From Phlebiopsis flavidoalba (lineage: Eukaryota > Basidiomycota > Agaricomycetes > Polyporales > Phanerochaetaceae): 64,000 bases of DNA. Positions within the stretch are counted from its first letter, which is position 1. Every line of letters begins with the position of its first letter. The stretch covers positions 372,001-436,000 of the forward strand of contig JAOCPU010000022.1 in assembly GCA_035772785.1 (NCBI GenBank), given 5' to 3'. Of the stretch, positions 23,610 to 35,208 are shown in pieces. Under the pieces are notes generated by a model. It did no database searches and was not told the DNA's origin. It saw only the letters and a list, made by a program, of their open reading frames with translations. The position numbers and the translations under genes are program-made.

Positions 23610-24395
23610 TTATTTGTCATAAAATCGTAAAATAATAGGCAGGGGAGGGGGGGTCGGTAGGGTGGCACCCTTAAGCATAAAATGCGGCATCAGGTCATGT
23701 ATTCCGATCCCGAGCGCCCCCCTTCGCACACGATAAGACAACACTCTGCGGAGCATCCCGTCCCGAGAGTATTTTTGCCCCTGGTAGAGCAGCGTATTTA
23801 GAGCTCCATTATCCACTTCTACAGGTAAAATAATGACATAGGCCGTCCAGGGAGGCAGCTCAGCGACCACGTTGAAGCCACGTGCCCCCCACCCAAAAAG
23901 GGTAATCGGACCCCCTCCAGCCAAGGCGATTTGTTTTCGGTACAGACTAACCGTGACTCGCCGCCGTCGGCAACCTCCAGGCAACGAACCCCAGTCTGCC
24001 AGGGCCACCGCACCTGCCGTGTCCTCACTGAGCAGGGTGGCCGCCTCATCAAGCCTAACCAGGACCTCATCATCGTCTCATTTCCCACGCCGTCTAGTGA
24101 TCTAGAGCCGAACTCCGTGGTAACGGCGCACTTAATCTGGACCCGTCGTCTTATGCACATGCGCCCTTTCACTACGCCACCCTCGCCAGTGCCTGTGTTC
24201 TTTGACATGTAGAGCTCTATGGCTTTGATGGACCTTCTCCGCCGACAGATCAAAACTGATGATACAGGGAGTTGATTGGCGAGCACTCGGGAAACTTCTT
24301 GAAATTCCGTCACATTCAGCATTCGTACCTCCGAATTGAAGATGTGGGGCGCAGCGATCGTACAAGTCGCTCTCCGTCAAAACCACAACCCACAT
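23610..24395 (-). CDS. unidentified protein (multi-exon or frameshifted)
   Basis: Not recognised. On the minus strand, overlapping frames read as coherent protein: an N-terminal piece from ATG 24395 (MWVVVLTESDLYDRC), a middle piece with MSKNTGTGEGGVVKG (about 24210-24165), and a C-terminal piece containing VRLDEAATLLSEDTAGAVAL (about 24060-24000), YRKQIALAGGGPITLFGWG and PPWTAYVIILPVEVDNGAL, ending at 23610. The pieces lie in different frames, so introns or frameshifts are needed. A short inverted copy of the IALAGGG region lies at 23120-23171. No domain or localisation signal can be named. It may be a lineage-specific gene or a piece of a repeat family. Confidence 0.35.
23901..23947 (-). 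repeat. right arm of the inverted duplication
   Basis: Minus-strand counterpart of 23120-23171, sharing CCGAAA and the block TTGGCTGGAGGGGGTC. It lies within the coding part of the unidentified minus-strand gene. Confidence 0.5.
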
Positions 24396-24966
24396 TGAGT
24401 CCTGTGGAAACTAAGCGATGCCTCAACGTTGGTGGACCGCTGCCGTGGCCTGACTGACTTTCTCTAAGCATGTCCGCAGTTCCGGTGCTCTACTCATCCG
24501 TGTTCATCGAAAAATAAAGAGGTATCTGTTTAGCTGTTTTAGGACAACCCTTTGTGAGGAAGAGCAATCATGGCCCAAATTATCGGACGCAGTAACGCGG
24601 ACGTGAGGTAGAAGTTCTCTGCTGTGAACGGACCGTGCAAACCGCGTCCCGTTGACTGAGGTTTGTGGCAAAATTTGGGTATCCGGTGTTTTGCTGATGG
24701 CTTGGACCACTGTATTGTGCTGGGCATTGTTGTTAAGTTTGGGCAAACAATAAGCCACGCCGACAAGTGTTTGTCGCTACCGGCTTCATGACTCCTTGTG
24801 GATATGACGAACTACGACGTTGTGTGGCCGCGTTGTGGCCTTGGTCCATTGGCGTCCTTTGAATCTTACCCTGTAGCAAATGGTATATAAGGACTACATT
24901 CACAGTATTCCCTATTTTTGCACCCTGACAGCTAGTCGACGACTCCGCAAATCTGCATTCACTTTC
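24396..24966. other. no recognised gene
   Basis: Intergenic stretch between the minus-strand unknown gene and the plus-strand kinase-like gene. A possible TATA-like TATATAAGG lies at 24881-24889, about 75 bp before the next ATG. Confidence 0.35.
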
Positions 24967-25841
24967 ATGGGCCCTGTCTACCAGTGTCTCCACTCGGCGC
25001 ACGCTGTATTTTGCTCCCTCAGCGCCCTCGGTTCCTGCAGTTCCTCGAGCTCTCCAGCTCGGCCTCTATCTCAATCAAGACCCGACATATTTGGCTTTCT
25101 ACACCCGAGGGTTTCGGAAAAACGGCAAAATGGAAATTCAATCCCATATTTGCCGCGAACAAGCAATCTCGAGGCAAACCTGAGTCCCGTGAACCCGGAC
25201 GCGCGATTGTTTATGGCGAGGGAGACTGAGCCAAGAAGGCAACAAGACCGGTGCCCAGGTTATATGCAAGCTACTGAGCGGACCAGAGACCAAAGCGTAT
25301 TGTTGAGGAGGCCAGTATCTATACCAACGAGTTCAAGGAGCTTCAAGGCCGCGATGTCCCAAGGTTCTACGGACTTTTTGAGGGGACAGCAGCAAAGGAT
25401 AACGTCCCTTGGGCATGTCTTGGTGTTGGAGGATTGTGGTTTCAGAGTAAGAGAGAATGTCGACATGTTAGTGGTCTCCAGCGGTTTCCGGTCTGTGATT
25501 CAATTATCTAACTCCCTTTGTCAATCAAGGTCGCGCGTTGCTGCCCTCAACGAGAGGTTGCAAGCGAACAGGATTCACGTCGAAAACTTCAATGCACGGT
25601 CGAACGTCGTAGCCAAAGGTTCAGACTATCGCGTCGTTGGCTTCAGTCGAGCCCATCGGCACCCACGAGCACGACCTCGGATTGCGATGATCCGGCATCC
25701 ATAGCTACGTTGCAGCTACGGCAGTTTCACACAATGGCGATGGTAAGCAATTCTCATGACCGTGTGCTACGTTTGATGATACCAGCTTCGTGCTTCGCAG
25801 CCTTGAACCGACGGAACGAGAGCATGCTGGCAACTGTCTGA
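24967..25841 (+). CDS. fungal protein-kinase-like protein, catalytic residues altered
   Basis: Resembles a family of small agaricomycete proteins with a degenerate protein-kinase fold, of unknown function. Diagnostic parts are EEASIYTNEFKELQGRDVPR then FYGLFEGTAAKDNVPWACL (about 25297-25420) and VLEDCGFRV, matching the helix C to strand 5 region. The catalytic loop follows as RIHVENFNARSNVV (about 25571-25612), and the strand equivalent to the DFG region reads DYRVVGFSRAH (about 25624-25656). In relatives the loop is normally H-G-D-x-x-x-R-N and the metal site reads I-D-F; here the Asp of HGD is replaced and the Asp before Phe reads Gly. An intron at 25743-25800 (GTAAGC to CGCAG) is likely near the end. 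The start is uncertain (ATG 24967 taken), and the N-terminal third is frameshifted. Confidence 0.6.
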
Positions 25842-26167
25842 GCACCTCTGATGGGGTCTTCTTACTCTTTGGGGTCCCATTTGTATCACTTATTCTGCCC
25901 TCTGCATGCTGAAAAAGTGACCTCACGATCAATCTCAAAGTCAGCTCGAACAATAGATTTTAGTAAACAGGTTGGCCTGCTTGTTCCGAAGACAGCATAA
26001 TCGCGATTGCGGAAGGGCGAGAAAGTAATGTTGCAATATTGAGCCGAATAAGAGGACAAGAGTGTGATGAGGAGTCTACAATACATGGGAGATGAAGATG
26101 ACACAAGGCAGATTGTCGATGATGTAATGTTACAAGGAACTGATGAGAGCAGATGAAGTGTCGTGCA
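25842..26167. other. convergent 3' intergenic region
   Basis: Lies between the kinase-like gene and the 3' end of the TOR gene. It serves as the shared terminator region; no distinct signal recognised. Confidence 0.4.
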
Positions 26168-29100
26168 TTACCAGAAGGCACACCTACGAGAGCCGCGTCA
26201 GCCGTGTGACGAAAGTTTTTTTGGTTGTACGTACCGAGCCAGAGAAACATTGGCATAGATTTTCCAAAGATGTCGCCTGGATAATAAGCTTGTCTACTTG
26301 TGCCTGAACGGTCAACACTTCCTCCGGATTGAAATCTCGTCCTGAAGAGCAACGTCAGGGCCTGTAGCGATTGTCGAATCATACTGCTCACCGGTCAAGT
26401 TTGTGCTGTACTCTATTGTAAACGGTTAATGCGCGCTCATTGCGGATCTCTTGCGCCTCTGTAGTTCGGTTAGCGACATGGTATAACAAGATAATGATAG
26501 GGCTCGCCGTTGAAGATGTCATTTTTCGTCAGGCCTTAGCCGTCGAGTGGCACCACCGCCCGTGGTGGAACCCGCAAGCTCGACATTGTGGTCTGGGTTC
26601 ATGACTACATACGAACATGAGCGGGGGGAATTGTGAGAAAGTGACAGAAAACATACGTTACAGGTCGGCTCTTCTGTTATCCCCGTCGGTTTGGATAAGT
26701 CTCCAAGTGATTAGAGGATCGTAGACAAAGGCCTCCAGGACCGCCATCAGAGATTCCTTGTTATCACGAAGGACCTTCATGCTGGGTAGGTTCGCAAGTC
26801 GTTTCGGATAGCTACCCTCAATACCCTCCCCAGCTGACCTATGTTCGAGAAAGAACAATGAGGACAAGAAGAGGGACCGTTCTATAGAAAAGTTTACAAC
26901 GTTACCTTTTTCCATGGCAATGAGTGAGTCATAGACGCGTGAGCCGGAACGGAATCTTTCCGGATATTTCTCGCGGTGCATAGCAACTCAAAGCAGTCAC
27001 CGAAATACGATATGGACCACTTTTCACGCGTACTTGGTGTTCTTTCGCTGAGACAGATTGGAGGGGTACGTCGATCACCCTAGACCCAAAATGTGGCCGA
27101 CCATGCTGCTTAACAGCAAGTGAGCGGGTGTATGTTGAGCGCGGCGCTCGAGCCAGTGCTCGGAGTTGGCGCTCTTGAGCCAGAGGACCACGATACAGTG
27201 TCTTGTCCGGTCGTGTTCTCCAGAGCGTACTCGAACACCTCCACTTTTTGAAGTCGGAGGATGAGGTCTTCGTAGTTAGGTGCCATCTGGATGAACCGTT
27301 GTTAGATGTGGAGATCATGGGCCACAAACTGTACAAAACCTGCAGCATGAGGCGACGTTCGATATCAATGAGAACCTTGCGGAGTCACGATACTCCTTGA
27401 CAAGTACATGCAAAGTGTCGCTGTCGCCTACCCATCCCATAACACCCGCTTGTGGTGCCAGCGGAGTGACGGAGAATCGTTGGATGTGTAGTCTTCTCTT
27501 GAAACAGTCAACGTCCTCGTATAACAAGTTGTTTACAAGACTAAAGAGCTGCATCACTCGCTCGTCCTGTCGGAGATCCTCGTGATCCTGTCATACGTAA
27601 GTCCAATGTTCACCACAGTGGTGTATATTACATACCCTTCAGTATGAAGTTATAATCTCCGCCATCAATCGCCTTTGATGGCCAGCCGTCGTGGACGTTG
27701 TTTTGATGGAATGACAGTCAATTTTTGCAACAAAAGAGTTAATTTTTACAATCGGTTTTCCCGCCTGATACGTGCCTACGTGTGAACAGTTTCAGTAATT
27801 TACCCGTATTATGTAGTAGACTGAGACGTACCCGGTACAGCTAACTGGCAATTGCGAGCCTTCAATAGCTCGGGTGAGACAAACTGTAGATCAAGTGCTT
27901 GCCAAGCTTTCCAGCTGCTTCTTGATCCTAGTAAACACGTCCCGTAGTAGATCTCCCAGGCTTTCTCGAGATCGCGCAATTCGCCGTAAATACGATACCG
28001 GCGACATGCTTCACGGGCATCGTGGAGGTCCCGGCCGAAGACCTGGGCAAATGAGGTTTCTCTGGCAGTTTGATGGTCCCTACGGAATGTTAGTGCGTCT
28101 GTATGCAAAGATTTATACGAGTACATACTGCTCTCCACCATGTTATGTAGTGGGGCTCAAGGTGAGCGATCATGCCGTCGGGGTTAATGATCGTTGAAGT
28201 AATAGCGTGAAGCCTCTTCGAGTCCTTCGAACCATTGCTCGTGCCACAAAATGGCGACACGAATGAGCTCGCGGCTGACGACGAGGGCCTATGACACATC
28301 AATCCAAAAACATACGGCAGCTCAACGCAAACACCCACCTGTTCAACAATGACCGGACTGTGTTCTCGCATGCGATTCATAATAGCGACTGCCGCGCTTT
28401 GCCGTAAGTCGCTGTTAGATTTGGAAGCCACCGTTTAACGGATAGATGACGGGCTTGTGGATGATGCCGGCCGACGTCCGTGAGGCAAATTGGTGTTAAT
28501 GTTGCGCCTAATGTTCTGGTTTGGCGTTTGGATGCGTGCTATAATCTGGGAGACGTGAGCAACCCCTTGACAAGGAGGGTGTAAGGCTATTCACACTGAG
28601 GAATGACTTCCAGCCAGGTGTCGATTTCCACGTCTGTGAAGCCACTAGCCATGGCATAGCTCACATCATCATGAGCACCATACTTGAACCACAATGTCAA
28701 CAGTCGCAGGATGTCTTGTAAGGCGTTGGTCTTCCTCTGAAGGGCTATAGACCGGAAGAAGCCTTCGACAGCCTGGACAATGTGAACTGCCAGAATCGTT
28801 GCTAGGGACATCCGACCAGGTTCGTCAGTAAGGGATTCCAAAAATCCGACCACTTCAAAGTTTCGCCAACGCCCAGGTGTGCCAGGCCTTGTACCACTTC
28901 GGATCGTAGTGTGTGGCTAACCAGTAAGAGTGTAAGATCTCCTTTATGGGTCTCTGCCAGAGGTTTAGCTATGGTTTCCTCTGAATACGCTCAGTGCTCA
29001 CGTATCCCAATCCCGATGTAGAGCGACTTGCCACTGCCCTTGCTTGAAGTAGCATCGCGCGAGAATACGACTGAGCTCATCTATCTTCGCTTGGTTGACT

Positions 29101-32100
29101 ACATTTGAACCCGAGCGACCTTGTTCTGGATTCACGTCACACGCGCAAGGGTTTCGGTGAACTTGAAAAGGAATCGAAGGCTGTCGTCGTGTCGGCCACT
29201 CGTCCACGTAAATTTGAGGTGGGAATAAACGACATGAGGTGGGACGCGTACGTCGTGACCTTCGCGGTATTGCGCCTGCAGCTATCAATTCCCGTTAGAA
29301 TCAATTGACACAAACATATAGCATCACATACTCTATCAGGCGACAACAGAGAGTTCAAGGTTTTCTCCGCAAGGAACATCCTTTCTGACTTCCTGCAAAG
29401 GTTCGCAAATCTAATCCAGGTGACCGAATCGTCGGTCGGGTCAATTACCAGCGAAGCGCACTTGCAGTACACGTTGCCAAGACCTCGACGTCTGGCTGAC
29501 AGCCCTGAAGTCTGAAATTTTCATTGAGCAGTTGAAATATTACTCTGCGGTTACGGTTTTGAATTTGACTGACCGTTTCATCCATGTCCGGCATATGGCT
29601 TGCTGGCGGTCGGGCTGGTCCGCGTTTTGCTTGTAGAGTATTATCTCCTCCAGCTCGGACAGCATCTGTGCGCGAACCATTGTGCTACGAATAGTTAGTG
29701 TATAGCCTTATACAAGGCGGTTCGGCTTACTTGTAGGCTCGACCGTAGCTATCTCCCGCCAAGGATGACAACTCGGGATCAAGCATGTCGCGCGCTTTGG
29801 CAATCTGACCCATCGCTTTCGAGAACTGGTTCTGGTGTACCGCCAAGATCGCTCTGTAGAAAGGTCGATCCGCAGAGTCCGGCTTTCATGGTTTGAATGT
29901 AGTTGTCCATGGCGTCCCAAATCGGTCAGCGACCAAGCGGCCGCAGCAGCTAATGGCGCCATCTCCCGACGGTCCTCGTTTGTACCCTCCGACCAATGTT
30001 CCTCGATACTATGCATGAGCTGATCCCACTCGCCAAGTGCATGCAAAACACTTCATCCGGCCAAGAGCAACTGCTACCGAATCAGGGTCTTCAAGGGCCT
30101 TGCGGTCGTATGTGCTCAGCGCGTCCTGCCAGCGACCCAGACGTTCGTACCACTCTTCGTGCTTGGTCACGTCGTACTGCTCGCGAGCTATCAGCAGCGT
30201 CCCCCATGCGGCATCATGTTGCTGCAACCTGGAGTTGATGCCGATAAGAGATTCGATGATGCTGGGAGACGTCTCAGTAAAGAACTCGAGTTCCTTGTAA
30301 TGAAGAGCTTTGGCGTAGGCGTGGAAGCGCATGGCGTATTCACCAAGCGTGCTGTTCCCTATTGGTAGAGCCTTCTCTTCGTGTTCCATGAACTCTGCAA
30401 GATCAAGCAGCCGGTGGACCAGGTCTGGGGGGAACATGTGGGTCGGTGAGAGCAGTCTCCAGTGCGCGCACAAGATCCTCCTATATGGAATGTTAGGAAG
30501 TGTTACTAATGCAACCTATTTGCCATACCTGATACTGATTGTTTAAAGCTCGCTCCAGCACGATAGGAACGCCGCGTTGAAAAGCTCCTTGGCCAACGGA
30601 GTATGAACATCGACCAAACTCATGCATGCTCGCAAGGCGTGAGATGGCGACTCCCGCATGAACTCGACGGAGAGGCGCTGGCATCCACTTCAATCCAGTC
30701 TTCTCGAGTTGCAACTTGGGATACAGCATCCCATGCTTGTTTGAGATGGTGCTTGATTGACGACCATCCTGGTGGCCTCGGCTGGTGGCGAGTATTCCGG
30801 GCCTTTATTTTCCCTTCGCACAAATGAGCAATTGTGGAGTTGAAGTTGGGAAGGTGGCTTACAATAGGTCCGCGGGGCCGACATCATGGGGTAGAGCTTC
30901 GCCGTTAAGCAACTTTTGAACCAACCCTCGAATCTAGCATGTGTCATGGGATGCTTCGCGACAGCCTAGGATATAGCAAATGGTGAGCATAGCGCCATGA
31001 GGCCAAAAGAAAGGAATGAACCTTATTGATAGTTGGCACAAAGATGGCAAAGTCGGATCCAAGCTGGAGCATGAGGGCACACAGGCAATCCATGGAAGCC
31101 TGGCGCAGCTCGTTGGAAGGCTGTCCCAGGACCCTAACTAGAGGATGAATGATCCTCGAGGCATGGTCCGAGAAGTTGACCCGTCGAGTGAGGCCTTCCA
31201 CGGTCGGGTCTGAATAGCCCGTTTCCTGAGTGGGATGGGTCCGTCAAGACGTTCACAGGTGCGAATGAGGATGGGTATCATGAGCTGGAGGTACTCTTCG
31301 ATGTTTGAACCAAAGGTCAGTAGTGCATCGAAGACCTTCATCTGCGTGTTTGCCACCTTCTCGGTCAAGTCGGCGTCAAACACCTTGAGGAACAGCGAGA
31401 GGACATTGGGGAGGAAAGGCTTGAACTCGGCGTCGAGGGCCTTGCCGAGTGCCTCCGACTAATGATGCGAGTGGTAGTTGTAAGGATTGGTTCTCCCACA
31501 GCTCGTTGACCAACTTGAAAATATCAATGGAGTATTTGCGGACATGCGTCTTGATGATCCCAACGAGGATTGTCATTGCTCCAGGTGGAATACTTGGATA
31601 CGCGCGGCGGATGTCATAGTCACCTCTGCGAAAAAAAAAAAAGGCGGGGAATAATCTAAATGCAAAGTCAGAACTGAACCACATACTGATGGAGGTGTAT
31701 GTACCTGAGGCAAGAAGGAAACACATTTAAGACCTTGGGTCTTGAAGATGGACATGATAGCTTCGATGACTTTATGGTGCTGAGAGTTGAGTGATTGGTC
31801 CTTCAGGATACTCAGGAGGGCACTGATAGCGACAGTCTGGTAGTAGTCGTCCGGGTTGCCGCCAGACCGTTGCACGCTCGGAACGGGGTTTGCAGCCAGC
31901 TCGTTCGCTGCTGCGGCTGCCTCTTCTTCTGGCTTGCTCTACTGGCCTATCAGTATCGGCACGGCTTTAAAAGCGCGACAGTTACGTACCCTCCGTTTGT
32001 ACGGATCCAGCGCACCAAGGAATACCAAGAACTTTGATTACTTCTCTTCTCACCGCCTGAGTCGGTTCCGTCGCCCCCCTCCTGAGGATCCTACTCAGTA

Positions 32101-34958
32101 TTTGGAGCAACTGCGGGTGGTCGATCAAACGGCTGGATGGACGTATCCCGTGCTCGAGCAGACCTGCCCAAGAGTGTGCAGGGCAGCATCGCGCTTGACG
32201 AGGGTCGGGTCAGAAAGACTAGCCATGATGACGGACATGAGATCAGGGACGTGAGGCATAAAAAAAAGAATACACGGTCCTCGCCGCCGATGCACGAGAG
32301 CTCGCCGAGAGCCATGAGAACATTTGCAGATACGGTCGGGTTGGGGTCGTTAGCCTTGGGTAGAAAGAACGCGGAGCATGGGGATGGCATTTTGTTTGAT
32401 GAGGGACGCTGCGTGGCGTTGATTGAGGAGGGCGAGTATACGCGTGCATTCCTCCCGATTGCGACTGAAAGCGCCATGATCAGCACTGTTGCCATACCAT
32501 GCAAAAACATATCTTACATCGTGTTAGAGTACTCGAGCTCAGTAAGGCAGTTGTATACGAGCATCTTGCGGAGAGATGGCATGACATATTGGCTGGGATT
32601 GTGCAGTCGCGAGTCGACCGATCAACCCTACCTGGCAGCGGTGAGACGGTTTTCGAACACTTCGTCGTTCAGGGCGATGAACAACGACCGCACGTTCTCA
32701 GCCTGCGAGAGATGCTTGTCGAAGCGTTCAGAGAGCGATGATAGTACCACTTGGCGAATCTTCGGATCTGGTGAAGGTGTTAAGCAGGTCGCAATCAGGG
32801 GGACGAAGAGAGACATACCCGGGTCGGCGACAGCAATCGTCAAAAGCTTGTCGATGGACACCACTAACGATCTCAATCGAATGATTGCTGGCTTGGTAGC
32901 AGATAGGATCCCGGCTGAGTATACGACAGCATGTCAGTGCTGCCGCTTGCTTGCTCACACACCCGGATGGTCGTCCTCGAAGGGCAAAACGTCTTCGCTC
33001 AAGAATTCACTGAGCGCATGGCCTGAAGAAAAATGATCAGGGAATAGACCGCAGAGGTGTCAACCAGAGACAGACCGCTGAAGTCGAAAGTTCCCAGAGT
33101 GTCCAAGGCGAGTATGAGCAATTCTGGAGTCTTCTGGATGGGCGTACTCTATGGTGAAAATGTTTCAGGAAGTCGAACGGTTGTTCAACTCCTTGATAAA
33201 CTCTTCACCTCTGGGATTATGTTTATCCCTAATGACTGTCGATGACTCCCCGCGAAGCAGTGTAACGGGGGCTCCGAGAGGCTTGTATGGGCTGACCGCT
33301 CAGAATGGTTGATAACAGCGTGAGGAGCCGTTCTAATTACCCAGTATTGAAAGTCCCGTACTCGGGCAGAGAGAGCGACGCTTACCCTGGATTGTCTTCA
33401 ACAGTGGAGGGATATACCGAGCAATAGCCACGAGTGCTTCTCGGAGGGGACTCTGCGCTGAGGCCGTAAGCGAACATGAGATCGAGCTGTCGTCGTGCAG
33501 TAGCTTTGTGAGATTCGGTCCGACAGCGGACGCGAGCATGCCAATACACTGGAATATCGGCTCTTCGAGCGGCGCATTCTTCTTCCTAGTCAATTTCTTA
33601 ACACGATACGACGTTTGGAGAGCGAAGAATTTACCCTTTCATCTGCAGAGCGAGCTTGATGTGACCATGCTGCATGATGGCTTCAAGGAACGTCTTCATC
33701 TCACTACCGACAGCAGAAGCAACATGTCCGATGGCAATGAAGGCTACATTGTGTTTTCAGCAGTAGTACAGTGAAGGAGTATTATGTGGTCTTACCAACG
33801 GATCTTTCACTCGATTTCTCGAGCTTGTGCGAGAAGATGTGCCATCGCTTTGTGCAGATGTGATGCTCGGTAAATGTCTGGGTATCGTACATCGCCAACG
33901 TGGGAATAAGGGTGATGACCATCTTGCGAACGTGTGCATCACGGGTGCGTCTTGAACTTCATGATTTTGTTCCGCGGCGTCTTGCACGTTGTTCTTCATG
34001 AACTAGAGAAGTAACATTAACGAATAGAAGCAGTCTACCCGACCAAAGACTTACCATGCCGCCATGTAGCAGCAGCTCCCGGTATGTGTCAATAGTGAGC
34101 CGTGTATCACTTCAGGCTGTGGCTGCTTTAACCCCCTGCTGCGCGTCCTGCATCGTCCCTTGAACAGGAACGGACTTCTCGACTGTCGTTCTCGTTGATG
34201 GACAATCTCGAGGCATGCCGCTAATAGCTCCGCCGCGCTTTCACGGACAATGATACGAGGATCACGAAGGGGAGTGAGTATGTGGCCAAACACGAGGTCG
34301 ATATGTGGGTGGAAGTATGTGGGGCTGTTTCGCGCAAGCTCCTTGAGAATGAGCACACCTGCGTAGCGTCCTGCCTCGCTTTTGTCGAACAGTTCGATAG
34401 CAGCAGGCACTTCAAAGTCCATAAATCGTTCACCGAAGGCTGCTCCTCCGACTTTCTGCTATACGACCAAGAGTCTTGGACGCTGCTAACATGACGTTGA
34501 TGTCCGGGTTGGGCAGCAAATATTTGACATAGTTGTAGAACCGGAAGAGGTTTCGTTTCGATTCAATGTTTTCCATCAACTTCAGAGTTGAGTAAATGGT
34601 CTGTAAAAGCTGTTTCAGACGTGTTTCCCAAGGTGATGCGTCCCAATGCGCACCAATAGCCAGGACTCCTCCCACTTCTCTACATTCGTCTGGCTATGAA
34701 CCAGGTGCTCAGATAGTCTCGTGACAGTCTCATCCCATAGCCTCGCCGCCAAGTCGGAAGACAGATCTGGTACAGTATTCGATACCTTGCGTGCACGCGT
34801 TAGACCTGTGCAATGCGCAGGAGCAATCATCCAAAGCGTACGTATTGCTGAAGCTCTATCGCAGATTGTAGACGGATTTCCGGGTTTCTATCCTTCAAAG
34901 CCGCAAATATTCTATCGAGAACGTCCGCTTGCGGGGCCAACGTAGCAGGGGCTGCCAT
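26168..34958 (-). CDS. TOR1: TOR (target of rapamycin) phosphatidylinositol-kinase-related protein kinase
   Basis: Central growth kinase of the TORC complexes, linking nutrients to translation, ribosome synthesis and autophagy. The ATG at 34958 opens [18 protein letters not shown], typical of TOR. HEAT repeats fill about 34.9-30.5 kb. FAT domain: [20 protein letters not shown] (near 30350-30290), [14 protein letters not shown] (near 30160-30115), GFFRSIAL and [18 protein letters not shown] (near 28760-28645). [22 protein letters not shown] (near 28255-28195), [19 protein letters not shown], and EKAWEIYY (near 27980-27945). Kinase: [20 protein letters not shown] (27590-27530), [26 protein letters not shown] (near 27135), and a damaged G-D-R-H-P-S-N-L loop near 27080. 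[23 protein letters not shown] (26343 downward), exon end 26235, intron 26234-26184, last codons CAFW then TAA at 26168-26170. Many introns; several frameshifts (catalytic loop, FATC splice junction), implausible in an essential gene. Confidence 0.95.
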
Positions 34959-35208
34959 GTTGGCCAGCAGAGGGTCGCAAGAGGCGAGTGGTGAGTCGGG
35001 GAAGGCGCCTCTTGCCCTCGACGGACGAAGCGACCTCCATATGTTAGGCGCTAGATCACTGACCAATCACAAGCTGCGCCGAATTTGAGGACAGCTAACT
35101 TCGTTTGCATCTTGCCGTTGAACCTCTTCCACCATACCATCTTTTTGACCAGGTAAGAACGCAATATGGAAAATTAACTAGTGCACAATCTAAGCTTTTT
35201 CATTAGAT
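34959..35208. promoter_or_regulatory. shared divergent promoter region of TOR and RPC11
   Basis: Only 250 bp separate the two start codons, which point away from each other, so both core promoters must lie here. A CCAAT box is present at 35063-35067 (GACCAATCAC). No clear TATA box was seen, as expected for housekeeping genes. The RPC11 side includes a 5' UTR intron. Confidence 0.7.
35153..35206 (+). other. 5' UTR intron of RPC11
   Basis: GTAAGA...CATTAG, 54 nt, with a TTAACTA branch-like site near 35174. It ends two bases before the start codon. The reading frame does not need it, so it is inferred from splice signals alone. Confidence 0.5.
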
